A program made the position numbers and the translations under genes. This document shows positions 12,401 through 20,805 of a stretch of 64,000 bases of DNA, piece after piece (within the stretch, counting starts at the first letter, position 1; each line of letters begins with the position of its first letter). The stretch spans positions 323 to 64,322 of the forward strand of contig WBMV01005103.1 of assembly GCA_013396655.1 (NCBI GenBank). Reading direction: 5' to 3'. Under the pieces are notes generated by a model. The model was not told where the DNA came from, did not search any database, and worked only from the letters and a program-made list of their open reading frames with translations. This DNA comes from Campylorhamphus procurvoides. Taxonomy: Eukaryota; Chordata; Aves; Passeriformes; Dendrocolaptidae.

Positions 12401-14626
12401 AGGCAATAGTACAGCAATACAGGATGAGCAGAAATTCCCAAACAGAACAAATGCTGTGAACTTGGACCTAAAAGTCTGAGGGAATGAAATTTTAGGTTAA
12501 GTGTAGACTGAAAACTTGCTTTGAATTGTAAGCTACACTGCTGTTACAGTGTTCTTTCGCTGTTCAGAGAGTAGGACATTATTTTCGCAAATGTATAATA
12601 CTGCAGTGAGAAAAAGCTGATTTCAATATTGATTCTTTTTCCATTAGAGGAATAACCTCGAGGAGCAGAATTTCTTTGTCATCCATATAGCTGAAAAAAA
12701 ACCAGAAAGTTTTTGTAAAACATGATGATTTTTTTTAAAGAGAGACCATCTTACTGGGATGGGACAGTGTGGTTCTCACAAAGTTTTTTTATTGTTTTTG
12801 CTTTAATTAAAATGTTTTCCCATTAAATGTTGACCTGGTACTCAAGAAAGTTTTAATATTTGGGAAATTATGTGGGGTTTTTCATCAAATTCTCTTCTCT
12901 AATCATAATATTTGGTGTTACTGTGTTGCTAGTTGAAGTTAAAGAGATGGAATATAGAGAGCAGAGAGAGAAAAAAGAACTGGAAATACTAGAGCTAACT
13001 AGACAGCTGAAAATTCAAAATGAAGAGAAGCAGAATGAAATAATTAAACTGCAGATAGAGGTATGCATTACAAAGCTGAAAGATGAATTGGGCATCAGGT
13101 AAACTTCAAAGAGGCTCTGTAGTAAAAAATATTCATTAGTACTTAACAAAGTAATATGATGGAACCTAGAAAACTTTAAAAAATTATTGTCTTTACAAAG
13201 ATCAGAGGCACGTGCTCCCTTCCACGATGAAAACTGATTTCTCTTCTGCTCAGGAATCAAGTTCTAGCTATAGGGAGACTGGAGTTTGCTCTGTTCTTGT
13301 TTTAAATTAAACTACTGTGAAACTTTTATAGGTTTGGGGCCATAAAAAAAATTAAGTAACATTTGCTGCTTAACTTTCTTGGTTTTAACTTTAATGTTTT
13401 AATAAATGTTATTGTAATAAACTTCCAATAGAAAACTCTAATCCTGCAGAGATTTAATTCAGAGCATTCAACATGTATTTCATTGCTCAGGTTTTAAACC
13501 ACTCTCGTTACAGAAACAATGAAGGAGATACTTCAAACCTTTCACATATCAAAAAAGAAAGAAGTGTGAAAGTGTTCATGTGGCTGAGGAGCTCTCAACT
13601 TTTTTTTTTTTCAGTTATGTCTTTTTCATCTACATGTATTTTGTTTCTCATATTTTTACTACTTAACTTTTGAAATATTTTGAGGCTTTTTTTTAAGAAA
13701 CATAACTCGTAATTACATTCTTTTTAAAAATAAATGTACGTAGCTTCATTTTCCTAGGATTAATTAGTAGATAAGCTTGCTATTACTACTCCTAGGTAAA
13801 AAATGTAACTAAAAAAAAAGTTAGAACTATACTTGAATTATTTACTATACCTTCTTTCGTGTTGATTCTTACTGTTTTATCTTTGCCTGCTTCTTTCAGT
13901 TCAATGCTAAATTAGCAAGAGCTCAGGACAAAACCACCAAGTCATTTTCAGATGCTTCTGTTTTGCCACAAAGTATCTATCGAAGGGTACGTGCTTTAAC
14001 ATCCCGTGGTCCACAGATACCAAGTACTGTTCCAGCCTCTTTGAAACAGGAGCTCCATGCGTTTTGTCTGTGTCTGTATGTTCTTTCCCACACATCCCTC
14101 CCACAACTAAATTCGTAGAATCATAGAATAATTTAACTTAGGGTGGATTTTTAAGATCATCAAGTCTAACTGTCATGTCTCTGCATTTTGATACTGCTGG
14201 GGTTCAACAAAAAAGGCCACATGTGAGGTGGTTTTAGTACAGAATTGCTAATCTGTAAACATAAGATAGAATTGACATAAATGACAGGGATATAAAGCTG
14301 TGTATGTACATTGTTTTTGTGGGCTTGAGACTTTGGGATGTCACAAAAATAGGACTCTGGGGGAGTAGTTTTTGTAATTTTGTGATACAAAATAATGAGG
14401 AAAATATTCTTCTTAAAAAATTTCTGATTTGCAATAGCAAATTATATTGTTATAAAATTCTGTGTGATATTTAAAAACGAAGCCTTTTCTTGCATTTTTA
14501 CAGAAGCTGCAGCACCTCCAGGAGGAGAAAAACAAGGAAATTGAAATCCTCCGAAACATCATAAGAGACTTAGAGCAACGTCTTCATAAAGGCCAAGACC
14601 TGCCCTTAAAACGGAAGCGATTTTGA
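3332..14626 (+). CDS. CCDC152: CCDC152, coiled-coil domain-containing protein 152 (8 coding exons)
   Basis: The spliced CDS joins 3332-3418, 3841-3946, 9734-9802, 10977-11041, 12136-12238, 12933-13060, 13900-13986 and 14504-14626. That is 768 nt, 255 residues plus TGA; the human protein is about 254. Every junction has GT/AG and the phases agree. An in-frame TAA directly precedes the ATG. The protein is almost wholly charged, Lys/Glu-rich heptad sequence, predicting a long coiled coil. The last two exons are the most conserved part, with [29 protein letters not shown] and a basic end KRKRF. Its molecular function is poorly known. It lies tail to tail with SELENOP, and the human CCDC152 RNA has been reported to repress SELENOP translation, so the transcript may matter as much as the protein. 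Identification rests on sequence recognition and synteny. Confidence 0.93.
3419..3840 (+). other. CCDC152 intron between coding exons 1 and 2
   Basis: The intron is 422 bp, with GTAAGT at its start and TTTTCTAG at its end. Nothing else is recognised. Confidence 0.8.
3841..3946 (+). CDS. CCDC152: CCDC152 coding exon 2
   Basis: The acceptor TTTTCTAG is followed by 35 codons ([10 protein letters not shown]... to ...EESVKE) plus one base, with donor GTAAGT. The composition is coiled-coil, and the phase-1 end matches exon 3. Confidence 0.88.
6720..6902 (+). mobile_element. CR1 LINE 3' end, sense
   Basis: It contains the decayed last codons of CR1 ORF2 (readable as [19 protein letters not shown] and on to a TGA) and the typical tail GGTTGGACCAGATGACC...CCTTCCAACCTGGCCCATTC, ending in the GATGCTGTGATTCTG form of the CR1 terminal microsatellite. 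It is strongly 5'-truncated, as most avian CR1 copies are. Confidence 0.92.
8430..8720. other. CpG-containing patch in CCDC152 intron 2
   Basis: In otherwise CpG-poor AT-rich intron, this roughly 290-bp piece keeps about ten CpGs (for example CCGACTTCGA, CAGACGC, ACACGGCGAGG). No open frame shows a recognisable domain. It could be a constrained regulatory element or a young insertion; sequence alone does not decide. Confidence 0.25.
9734..9802 (+). CDS. CCDC152: CCDC152 coding exon 3
   Basis: The acceptor TTCTTTTAG is followed by the codons (G|AA)TGC ACT ACT..., giving [20 protein letters not shown] and three more residues, with donor GTAAAG. Phase 1 on both sides. The pattern CxTLxNxIKGLxQTIE matches mammalian CCDC152. 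Confidence 0.87.
9803..10976 (+). other. CCDC152 intron 3
   Basis: The intron is 1.2 kb and AT-rich, with a minus-oriented CR1 fragment at 10694-10915. Apart from the CR1, nothing is recognised. Confidence 0.7.
10694..10915 (-). mobile_element. CR1 LINE 3' end, antisense, next to CCDC152 exon 4
   Basis: Read on the plus strand it starts ATAGAATCAACTGGGTTGG, AGAGACCTCCAAGATCATC and ends near AAGAATTTCTTTCTAATATC, the reverse complement of a CR1 3' end with its ORF2 tail. It stops only about 60 bp before the acceptor of the next CCDC152 exon. Confidence 0.92.
10977..11041 (+). CDS. CCDC152: CCDC152 coding exon 4
   Basis: Acceptor TTTATGTAG, then [20 protein letters not shown] and EE, with donor GTATGT. 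The entry phase is 1 and the exit phase is 0. A heptad pattern continues through the exon. Confidence 0.87.
11042..12135 (+). other. CCDC152 intron 4
   Basis: The intron is 1.1 kb and AT-rich, including a very AT-rich patch near 11240-11300. No feature beyond the splice sites is seen. Confidence 0.6.
12136..12238 (+). CDS. CCDC152: CCDC152 coding exon 5
   Basis: Acceptor TATTCACAG, then [20 protein letters not shown] and further heptad sequence to IRKK plus one base, with donor GTAAGT. The exit phase is 1. Confidence 0.88.
12239..12932 (+). other. CCDC152 intron 5
   Basis: Intron of 694 bp; nothing recognised apart from the splice sites. Confidence 0.6.
12933..13060 (+). CDS. CCDC152: CCDC152 coding exon 6
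   Basis: Acceptor GTTGCTAG, then [19 protein letters not shown] and, near the end, [13 protein letters not shown], with donor [16 protein letters not shown] is a conserved CCDC152 string. Exit phase 0. Confidence 0.9.
13061..13899 (+). other. CCDC152 intron 6
   Basis: Intron of 839 bp, AT-rich with T runs; nothing else recognised. Confidence 0.6.
13900..13986 (+). CDS. CCDC152: CCDC152 coding exon 7
   Basis: Acceptor TTCTTTCAG, then [19 protein letters not shown] and VLPQSIYRR, with donor GTACGT. Phase 0 on both sides. VLPQSIYRR is the signature of the family's C-terminal part. Confidence 0.92.
13987..14503 (+). other. CCDC152 intron 7, with a CR1 remnant
   Basis: Intron of 517 bp. A short decayed CR1 3' end sits at 14113-14172. 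Confidence 0.65.
14113..14172 (-). mobile_element. Short CR1 3'-end remnant, antisense
   Basis: The plus strand reads CGTAGAATCATAGAATAATT, TAGGGTGGATTTTTAAGATC, ATCAAGTCTAAC, the reverse complement of the CR1 terminus with several substitutions. Only about 60 bp remain. Confidence 0.75.
14504..14626 (+). CDS. CCDC152: CCDC152 last coding exon (8)
   Basis: Acceptor TTTTTACAG, then [40 protein letters not shown] and TGA. It matches the mammalian C-terminus closely, including the basic end. The 3' UTR runs into the antisense of the SELENOP 3' UTR. Confidence 0.93.
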   Translation, partial: KLQHLQEEKNKEIEILRNIIRDLEQRLHKGQDLPLKRKRF

Positions 14627-14730
14627 GTAAATGACATGAAGTATTTCAGTAGTACATACAATGCAAAATGCAGATAATATACTTCAAACTGTGCATCTCA
14701 AAGTCAAAACAGGGTATGAAGATAGCACTT

Positions 14731-14736
14731 TTTATT
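14731..14736 (-). terminator. Candidate SELENOP polyadenylation signal (distal)
   Basis: AATAAA on the minus strand (context TCAATAAAAAG). A second candidate, GAATAAAAG, is at 14961-14956. Both lie downstream of the SECIS, as required. Confidence 0.4.
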
Positions 14737-14815
14737 GAAAACACTCTTGTTAGATATTCCAAAGGCATGCATTCTGTGTACACTCAGGCCTACTCTCCTG
14801 CTAATCAGCATTCAC

Positions 14816-14821
14816 AATAAA
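14816..14821 (+). terminator. Candidate CCDC152 polyadenylation signal (proximal)
   Basis: First plus-strand AATAAA after the stop codon (190 nt downstream). Further signals are at 15096, 15307 and 15421. Confidence 0.4.
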
Positions 14822-15178
14822 AAGACTCAGGTTTTGTAGGAGTAATAATTTCCCTATTAAACCATCATTAATTATGGTGAATGCTTTCATAGCAGTTTTC
14901 CTTTCATGAATATTCTCTTCTTCATCCAGAAATCCTTCAGAAAACTAATTTTACTTTTATTCAGTTTATCAAGCATTAGGAATGCTAAGCTACAGACAGA
15001 GAATTAATACAAGTTTCAGTGGTATATTACCTTACTAATTGATACAGATTTATCAAATTCAGTGCTGTTATAAACAAAGATAAACATTTATACTAAATAA
15101 AACTCTTTTTGTCCCCACCTTTTTGATTCTGACACTGATTCTGCATGAAGAGCTGTTAACACTGCTTCTTGCTTTAGG

Positions 15179-15207
15179 CATGATCATACTGATCTAGTAT
15201 GATCATG
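15179..15207 (-). other. Perfect 12-bp hairpin in the SELENOP 3' UTR
   Basis: The arms CATGATCATACT (15179-15190) and AGTATGATCATG (15196-15207) are exact inverse complements around a 5-nt loop. The hairpin lies about 300 nt past the SECIS, roughly where vertebrate SELENOP mRNAs carry a second SECIS. It lacks the apical AA and a helix of SECIS length, so I do not call it a SECIS. Confidence 0.6.
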
Positions 15208-15467
15208 TATTAATAGATCCTTATTACTGTATCTAAGCCACAAAAGTGAAGCATATAAATCTGTTACTTTAAAATAATGCAGTTATTGTTTGTATGTTAT
15301 ATTTTCAATAAAAAGTTATTTTGTCACATTGCTTAGGAATAAGATTTTTTGTGTACATAGTTTGTATCCCCAGGTTAGGAAAAAAAACTAACTCAACTTT
15401 TGACTATATTCTGTCTTCTTAATAAAAAGTGACTAAAATCTCTGTCTTGGTTATCTTCTGTTCTTGA

Positions 15468-15530
15468 TTGCAAAACATCAGACAGGAGCCCCTAGGTCAT
15501 AGTTTATGCTCCTGTCCTCACAAATGCAAA
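15468..15530 (-). promoter_or_regulatory. SELENOP: SECIS element (form 2) of SELENOP
   Basis: This 3' UTR stem-loop recruits SBP2 and the Sec-specific elongation factor so that UGA is read as selenocysteine. On the minus strand: helix I (TTTGCA with TGCAA), the 5' quartet GTGA (15521-15518), a 9-bp helix II (GACAGGAGC with GCTCCTGTC), an apical loop with AAA starting 12 nt after GTGA, a small CTA/TAG extra helix (form 2), and the 3' quartet TGAT (15480-15477). All canonical spacings hold. It starts about 315 nt after the TAA stop. The first position is G where A is commoner; RTGA is accepted. Confidence 0.9.
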
Positions 15531-15844
15531 CAGAATGTTAGAAGAGAAACAAGAAAGACAAATTAATCAAGAATGCAGACACCTTCCAAGTGCACCCGAA
15601 AAACAAACTAGGGGTCAATTAAATTCCTTTAAATTATGAAGCTTTTCACTGATGGAATTTGACAGATACTCTGTAATTCTAAGAGCACTGCTCTAAAAGT
15701 CTACTTCTTTGTGATATTTTAACTCCACACACCTGTCAGTGTAATTCTTAATTTGGGGCAACAAAAACACCTACTCTGCTGATCTTGCCACTCTTGCAAC
15801 TACATGAATTTTGTTAGTAGGATACCTTTGTATTTTGAAGGTGC

Positions 15845-16492
15845 TTAGTTTGTTTTTCAGGCTCAGTTTCTCACCTTTTCCTGTCACTGTCAGGTGTCAC
15901 TAGTTTCACTTCCTCCTGCTGCTGCTGACTGTCAGGCAGCAGAGAGCAGACGTCACTGTCACGACTCAGTGATGTCCTCTGCTGCCAGCTGGCCATGTCA
16001 CCTGCAAGAATTGGGAAGTGCTCCACGACACTGTCAAGTGACAGAATTTCCTAACTCTTCAAACAAAAGGTGTCGACAATGACAGCATCAGCTACTAGAA
16101 TCTGAGTCTGATGCTGTCTGCCAATTTCAAGTCAACTGGTTTTTACAGCTGTTTTTCCCCTTTTTTCATAGCTTTTTATCTTGTGTAATTTTGACACTTT
16201 CTCCTGGAGGAACAGTGTCTACCTGCTCCTGACTACCTATGTGGTCGTGTCTGTGATGGCCAAAAACCCTATGACGCCGGCCACTGTGAGGATGGTGTCT
16301 CTCAGCTTCAGAAGAAGCCTGATGGTTCTCTTTTTTGGGATGACGACTGCCAGAGTGATGGTGGTGGTGGTGGTGGTGGTGGCCATGTCTGTGCAGGTTG
16401 TGATGATGGGAGTGCTGACCAGTTGGTTTGGGTTCTGCCAGCTCATCTGCATGTTTAGTGATGTTTTCACATATGTCATCAATATCGGGTTC
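15845..16492 (-). CDS. SELENOP: SELENOP coding exon 4: His-rich region and Sec-rich C-terminus
   Basis: Acceptor TTTTTCAG, then EPDIDDICENITKH..., residues 175-389. The twelve UGA codons, as plus-strand positions of TCA, are 16166-16168, 16127-16129, 16088-16090, 16034-16036, 15998-16000, 15959-15961, 15953-15955, 15932-15934, 15890-15892, 15884-15886, 15863-15865 and 15857-15859. The terminator is TAA at 15845-15847. Conserved stretches between them are UCCHCRHLLFEELGNSVTUQ and AAEDITESUQURL. The frame stays free of TAA and TAG throughout, which would be unlikely if the UGAs were real stops. Confidence 0.97.
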
Positions 16493-19400
16493 CTGAAAAA
16501 CAGAGGCTTGCATTAAATATAAGGCACTGTATTTAGCTGTAAAATACTAATAATCTTAACATTTTTGCAGAACCTGAAATCCAGGTTTAAATTATTTGGG
16601 CTACTTTGTTTAAGAATGTATTAATGTATCAAAAATAACTTTGTGTTACAACACCACTGATAACTACACAGGGCTCTTAATGCAAGCTTTTAGCAATTCT
16701 AATTCCAGTAATCACTAATAACAACTTTTTGGTTTTTTCCCTCAGTTCCACATCTGACCTGCCTATGGCCTATATTTAGCTGGAAAACTGCATTATGGGA
16801 TCAAAACTCAATATTCTCATTGAAATTTCATGATTATATATGTACATTTCTTGATAATCCTTAGAGTAATTCTGATCTTTAATTATACATAAAACAGAGC
16901 TACCCTTCTTCTATAGCAGTAGCAAAAATTTGTATTATCACCTTGTATTATCACTTTTTTTAAATTAATTGCTGTATACTGTGTTTAAATGCAAACTAAA
17001 ATGAATAATAACTCAAACCAGCTTGGATTTGATTCCCAGGTTTTTTTAAAAAATACTATTTATTTATGTACTTACCCATCATCCAAGAACAGATTAGGGT
17101 TAGCTAGCTGTATATAACTCCACCAACAGAATTAGCCTCCAAGATTGCATTTAGGTTTCTGACAATCATTTCTATCAAGGGCAAGTATTCATATAATCAG
17201 TCTACTATAAATTAGATCTAATTTATTTGCAAAAAAGTTTAAAAGCTCCGTGTCAAGACACATTACTGTGTAGATTCTAAATCAAGTCTTTGTGGATTAA
17301 TCACGCTGCAATAATTTTTTTAAGTACATGTGAAATTCAGTCTCCTTTTCTAGTATAAACAGAATGAGACAAGAAAATACCGTGTAAGAGCAATTTCCAC
17401 ACTTTTTTTCACAGTATGCAATCTTAATAGATTCTTCTACATATTGGAGATGCAGGAAGGAATAGGGTAGTCCCAGATGATATACCAGACGGCCGCATCT
17501 AAGGAAAGAAAGAACTCTCTGGTTACATAGACCTAAAATTAAATCTCTTTTCTTACCATATTTTATTTGTATCAATCCACCCACACTGTACAGTCCCATG
17601 CAGAGGGTTTCTGTTCAAGGAGTTTGCAGGCAAATCCACTGTCGTCTTTACAAATGCTTGCCTGCTCAGCTGAATCAGCCAGTGGCATGAAGCATGACTT
17701 CTGGCTGAAGTGGTAACTGTACTGGCAGAAGCTTTAGTGTTTAGTGTACTGGTTTAGTGGCACTTAGACTAGCAAAGGTACACTCATTACAACCCTGTCT
17801 GGCTAACGAGGAGGGTTGTTTGCACGGTGGTTGCTGCATCCTTACCAAGTGTTTTTAGGCAACCTGACACGTATTTTGATTGGAATGTGCAATGCAGTGC
17901 ATTACTGATTTAGTGTACACAAGAGGATTTTTATGCTGCCTATTTGCTCTTTGTCTGTACTTGAGTGTTCTGATATACACCTGATTACACAATTGGTCTG
18001 TTGGAAGGAGATGCTATAAATGCAGAACCTGTACACGAGGGCACCTTGTTAAGCACCCCACCTGCAGTGTCAACACACGGTCCTCTAGCCTTAGTTCCCA
18101 CCATGCCTGCAAGCACACATCCAGCAGCAGGCAAACTCACTTGGAATGTTCATTACAGTAACATAAAGTAACTAAGATAGATACAAGTGCAGGACTTTTC
18201 AAATAACTACCATCACATCAAATTGAAAAAATCAGGATTTCAGTTAGAGTTATTACTGGTTCTGCCAAAATACGCATGTGCCAGAATGCAAACAGCTATT
18301 TTCTTTTGAGGTTTTAAGTTTCAACTAAAGACTATTTTTCCATATCTCTACATTTTCAACTCTGGTCAAAATGTTTCTACTAGAACTTGGATAGCTTTCC
18401 TCCTTGATTCTGCGTTGGCATGCATGATGTAATGAAGTTGTCTGAAAATAAAAACAGCATGCAACCAGAACCACGTTATCAAATTCTACACTCAGTTATA
18501 TTAGTCTAAATCCACAGTAATTATACAGAAAAAAATATTTATTACAAAATTACTTATGCAAAAGCAGACTTTCTTTTTCCAGTAAATGCTAGCACTTCAT
18601 CGTAGAAGTTGATCATGATGAAATCATATAGAGGTTTACAAAGCATTACTCTAAATATATGTGTTTCTCTGTAAACACACACCTGTCATAGATAAGAAAG
18701 TCATCCTTGTTCCCATTTAAGGTAGTCCAGACATCATCTTGCTGTTCTTCTTGCTGGTAGACAGTAATATAGTCTGAAACACTTTCTTTCAGTCGGTGGA
18801 ATTCCCTCTGGGATTGAGCTCCCTGATGATTGACAACGACGTATGAGATGTTGACCAGTCCTTCATTCTCTAACTTTACTCGCAGGTTCTCCAATCTAGT
18901 GGGAATGTAGAGAAGCAAGACCACAAATCATTAGAGAATCGTAAGATTTGCCACAAAAGTGAATATGCTCCATCTTCCTTTCATTACAGTAAAAGTTATT
19001 TTATCCCACTGTTAATGGCAACAGTCTAACTTAAAATATTCTTGCCATTTTCCATGACTATGAACTGTACTGTCAACAAACCAGACTTTACAGCAGCTAA
19101 TATGCCATGGGTTCTGTCCTTGTAACTAGAATGCAGTAAATCAGACATCTGGTTTCAGACTAAATTCAGTGTTATTTTTATGTTAGTTCTTTCATGGTCA
19201 TCATGGTCTAACAGTTTATTTGATGCCGATATTCAAATGCTGGGATTTAGGTCATATAGTTGGTTAAAGTAAGCACACATAAATATAGCAGGAAAATGAA
19301 TTATCAAGAACTCAAACCTGCAGCAAAAGCTTGACAACTTTCCCACTCATCTTGATATGGCTATTTTCTATACTATAAAAAAGGGCTAAACTGGGCCAAA

Positions 19401-20792
19401 AGGACTGCTATAGAAAGTATGTGTTACCTGTTTCGCAGTTGTTAGTCTTTCCTCTGGCTTTTTATCACAAAAGTCTATCTCTCCTAATAGTACAGAAAGG
19501 TGATTTCTTGCTGTGTGATGTGGGGTTTCTTCCTTTTCATTTGTATCCTTCCTACTGAATTGCTCTATAAACCCCTTATTTTTCCATTACAGGAAATAAT
19601 CTAGAATGTTGAAGATTCTTTAAAATCTTTCTAAAAGGTAGGAATCAAATCCAACTACCTTGAAAGCCAACTGCAAAGCCCACTTTCAACTTTGATGGAG
19701 CTAGAGATTTACCAATACTTTTTCAAATCAAATTCTTAATAAACTTGCAAAGCCTATTATAATATAAAGTTATGCAGCCAAGAGGGGCAAACTAAGATAT
19801 TCTTACTGTGACTAAACTCCAAATCTCAAAGCAGTACTAGTAATTTTTAAGCCAAAATTATTTCATAATCACTAAATGAATCCAAGATAAGGGTTTTATG
19901 AAATTCCTGTTTGATTCAGATCAAAATTATTTTCTTGCTACTGTTATTGCCATGATAGCTAATTATTTGCAAAGAGTAGGTTCTAGAAATCAGGGCCCTA
20001 ATGTCCCAGTCTGGTATGAAAACATAACACTGATGACTTCCTTGAATGTTTCATCTATTTTTTGGAAGGCCAGTCTTTATCTTCTGTATTTTTTTATATA
20101 TATAGGGTATCTGATCACAGGCTGGAAACACACATTAAAAGCACATGCTTTGATTTCTCTTTTCCCATAGAGGTCTTATGTAAGAAAAAAGTGATCACAG
20201 ATCTCTGTTTCAGGTGACCTAGCCATGTCAATGAACTGTGATGTTTCTTGGCGTCAGTATCTTTGCTACATTAATCACCTGCTAACTGAAGAACAGTCTT
20301 GAGGAATTGCTTCTATTTGGTTTTCATGGGGTTTGGATTTCATTAATGTCCTTGCTTATACTATTAAGTTGTAAATATAATTTGGAGAAGATGATTTGTC
20401 AGTCAGGACTAAGTCAAGAGATAACGAATCTTATCCACTGGCACAGAAACCTGCTGTTGAGAGTTAACCTGGTCACTGGGTGACACATGCCAGCTGCAGT
20501 GCTGGCATTTGAGGCAGCCAGAGTTCATTCAGTGCATCTGTGGTAGGGCACTCGTAGGTCCTCAGCTAGATAACAAAAACTGAGAAGCGATTTATGCTTA
20601 CCTGGAAGCCTGCAGCCGGCACAACAATCAGCTAGCCTGGAGGAGAGCCACCACTGTCACTGAGCCTCTGGAGTTGAGCATTGGGTTCTCCTCCCCAATA
20701 TGCCATTCTGGGGGCTCCTGGCAGTTCTGGATCTCACTGCCTCCTCCTGGGAGGAGGCAGAGAGCCAGAACTAGCCCCAGCCCTGCCCACAT
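15845..20792 (-). CDS. SELENOP: SELENOP, selenoprotein P with 13 UGA (Sec) codons
   Basis: Secreted, mainly hepatic selenium-transport glycoprotein. The CDS joins, on the minus strand, 20792-20602, 18895-18683, 17498-17381 and 16492-15845: 1170 nt, 389 residues plus TAA (human 381). Residues 1-19 or so form a signal peptide (MWAGLGLVLALCLLP...). A thioredoxin-like domain carries the redox motif U55-L-L-C58, followed by VVNHQG, DDFLIYDRCGRLVYHLGLP and CEKKCGNC. A His-rich region spans about 201-260 with nine consecutive His at 212-220. The C-terminal selenium-carrying domain has UGA at residues 283, 296, 309, 327, 339, 352, 354, 361, 375, 377, 384 and 386, with the conserved UCCHCRHL. All junctions are GT/AG and in phase. 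Reading stops at UGA would falsely end the gene at codon 55. A SECIS at 15468-15530 supports recoding. It is convergent with CCDC152. Confidence 0.97.
16354..16380 (-). repeat. SELENOP: CAC/CAT tract coding for nine histidines
   Basis: The plus strand shows about seven GTG/TGG repeats, read on the minus strand as CAC x7, CAT, CAC (His212-220). A pure trinucleotide run inside a coding exon is prone to length polymorphism. Histidine runs are normal in SELENOP and bind heparin and metals. Confidence 0.85.
16493..17380 (-). other. SELENOP intron between coding exons 3 and 4
   Basis: Intron of 888 bp with GTATTT donor and TTTTTCAG acceptor. AT-rich; nothing else recognised. Confidence 0.7.
17381..17498 (-). 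CDS. SELENOP: SELENOP coding exon 3
   Basis: Acceptor TTTCCTTAG, then the end of Arg, CGRLVYHLGLPYSFLHLQYV and EESIKIAYCEKKCGNCSYT, with donor G|GTATTT. This is the end of the thioredoxin-like domain with the conserved CEKKCGNC cysteines. NCS is a potential N-glycosylation site. Confidence 0.95.
17499..18682 (-). other. SELENOP intron between coding exons 2 and 3
   Basis: Intron of 1.2 kb; no repeat or exon recognised. Confidence 0.7.
18683..18895 (-). CDS. SELENOP: SELENOP coding exon 2
   Basis: Acceptor CCCACTAG, then (R)LENLRVKLENEGLVNISYVV and on to YQQEEQQDDVWTTLNGNKDD, FLIYDR, with donor GTGTGT. It is 213 nt, phase 2 on both sides. NIS and NGNK follow the glycosylated region of known SELENOP. 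Confidence 0.96.
18896..20601 (-). other. SELENOP intron between coding exons 1 and 2
   Basis: Intron of 1.7 kb with donor GTAAGC. The open frame at 19898-20170 on the other strand has no support. Nothing else recognised. Confidence 0.7.
20602..20792 (-). CDS. SELENOP: SELENOP coding exon 1: signal peptide and U-x-x-C motif
   Basis: The exon begins at 20805 (acceptor CTTCTCAG) with 13 nt of 5' UTR, then ATG at 20792. The leader MWAGLGLVLALCLLPGGG precedes the mature protein. The stretch PMLNSRGSVTVVALLQAS is followed by UGA (20628-20630) and then LLC, the selenocysteine redox motif. Donor TCCAG|GTAAGC. Residue Sec55 corresponds to human Sec59. Confidence 0.96.
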
Positions 20793-20805
20793 GGCTGGGC
20801 TTTCC

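Larger units (their letters stand above)
14627..15445 (+). other. CCDC152 3' UTR region, antisense to the SELENOP 3' UTR
   Basis: Plus-strand AATAAA signals lie at 14816-14821, 15096-15101, 15307-15312 and 15421-15426. Minus-strand AATAAA signals for SELENOP lie at 14956-14961 and 14731-14736. With most combinations the two mRNAs overlap by tens to hundreds of bases. Which sites are used cannot be told from the sequence. Confidence 0.6.

Noticed and set aside
14761..14815. Possible second SECIS beginning GTGAATGCTGATTAGC on the minus strand
   Set aside because: No apical AA at the right distance and no 9-13-bp helix II.
14866..14890. Possible SECIS starting ATGAAAGCATTCACC on the minus strand
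   Set aside because: The 3' side does not pair to form helix II and no proper 3' quartet follows.
16181..16516. Plus-strand 111-codon frame with a poly-Val stretch
   Set aside because: It is the antisense shadow of the SELENOP His-rich exon.
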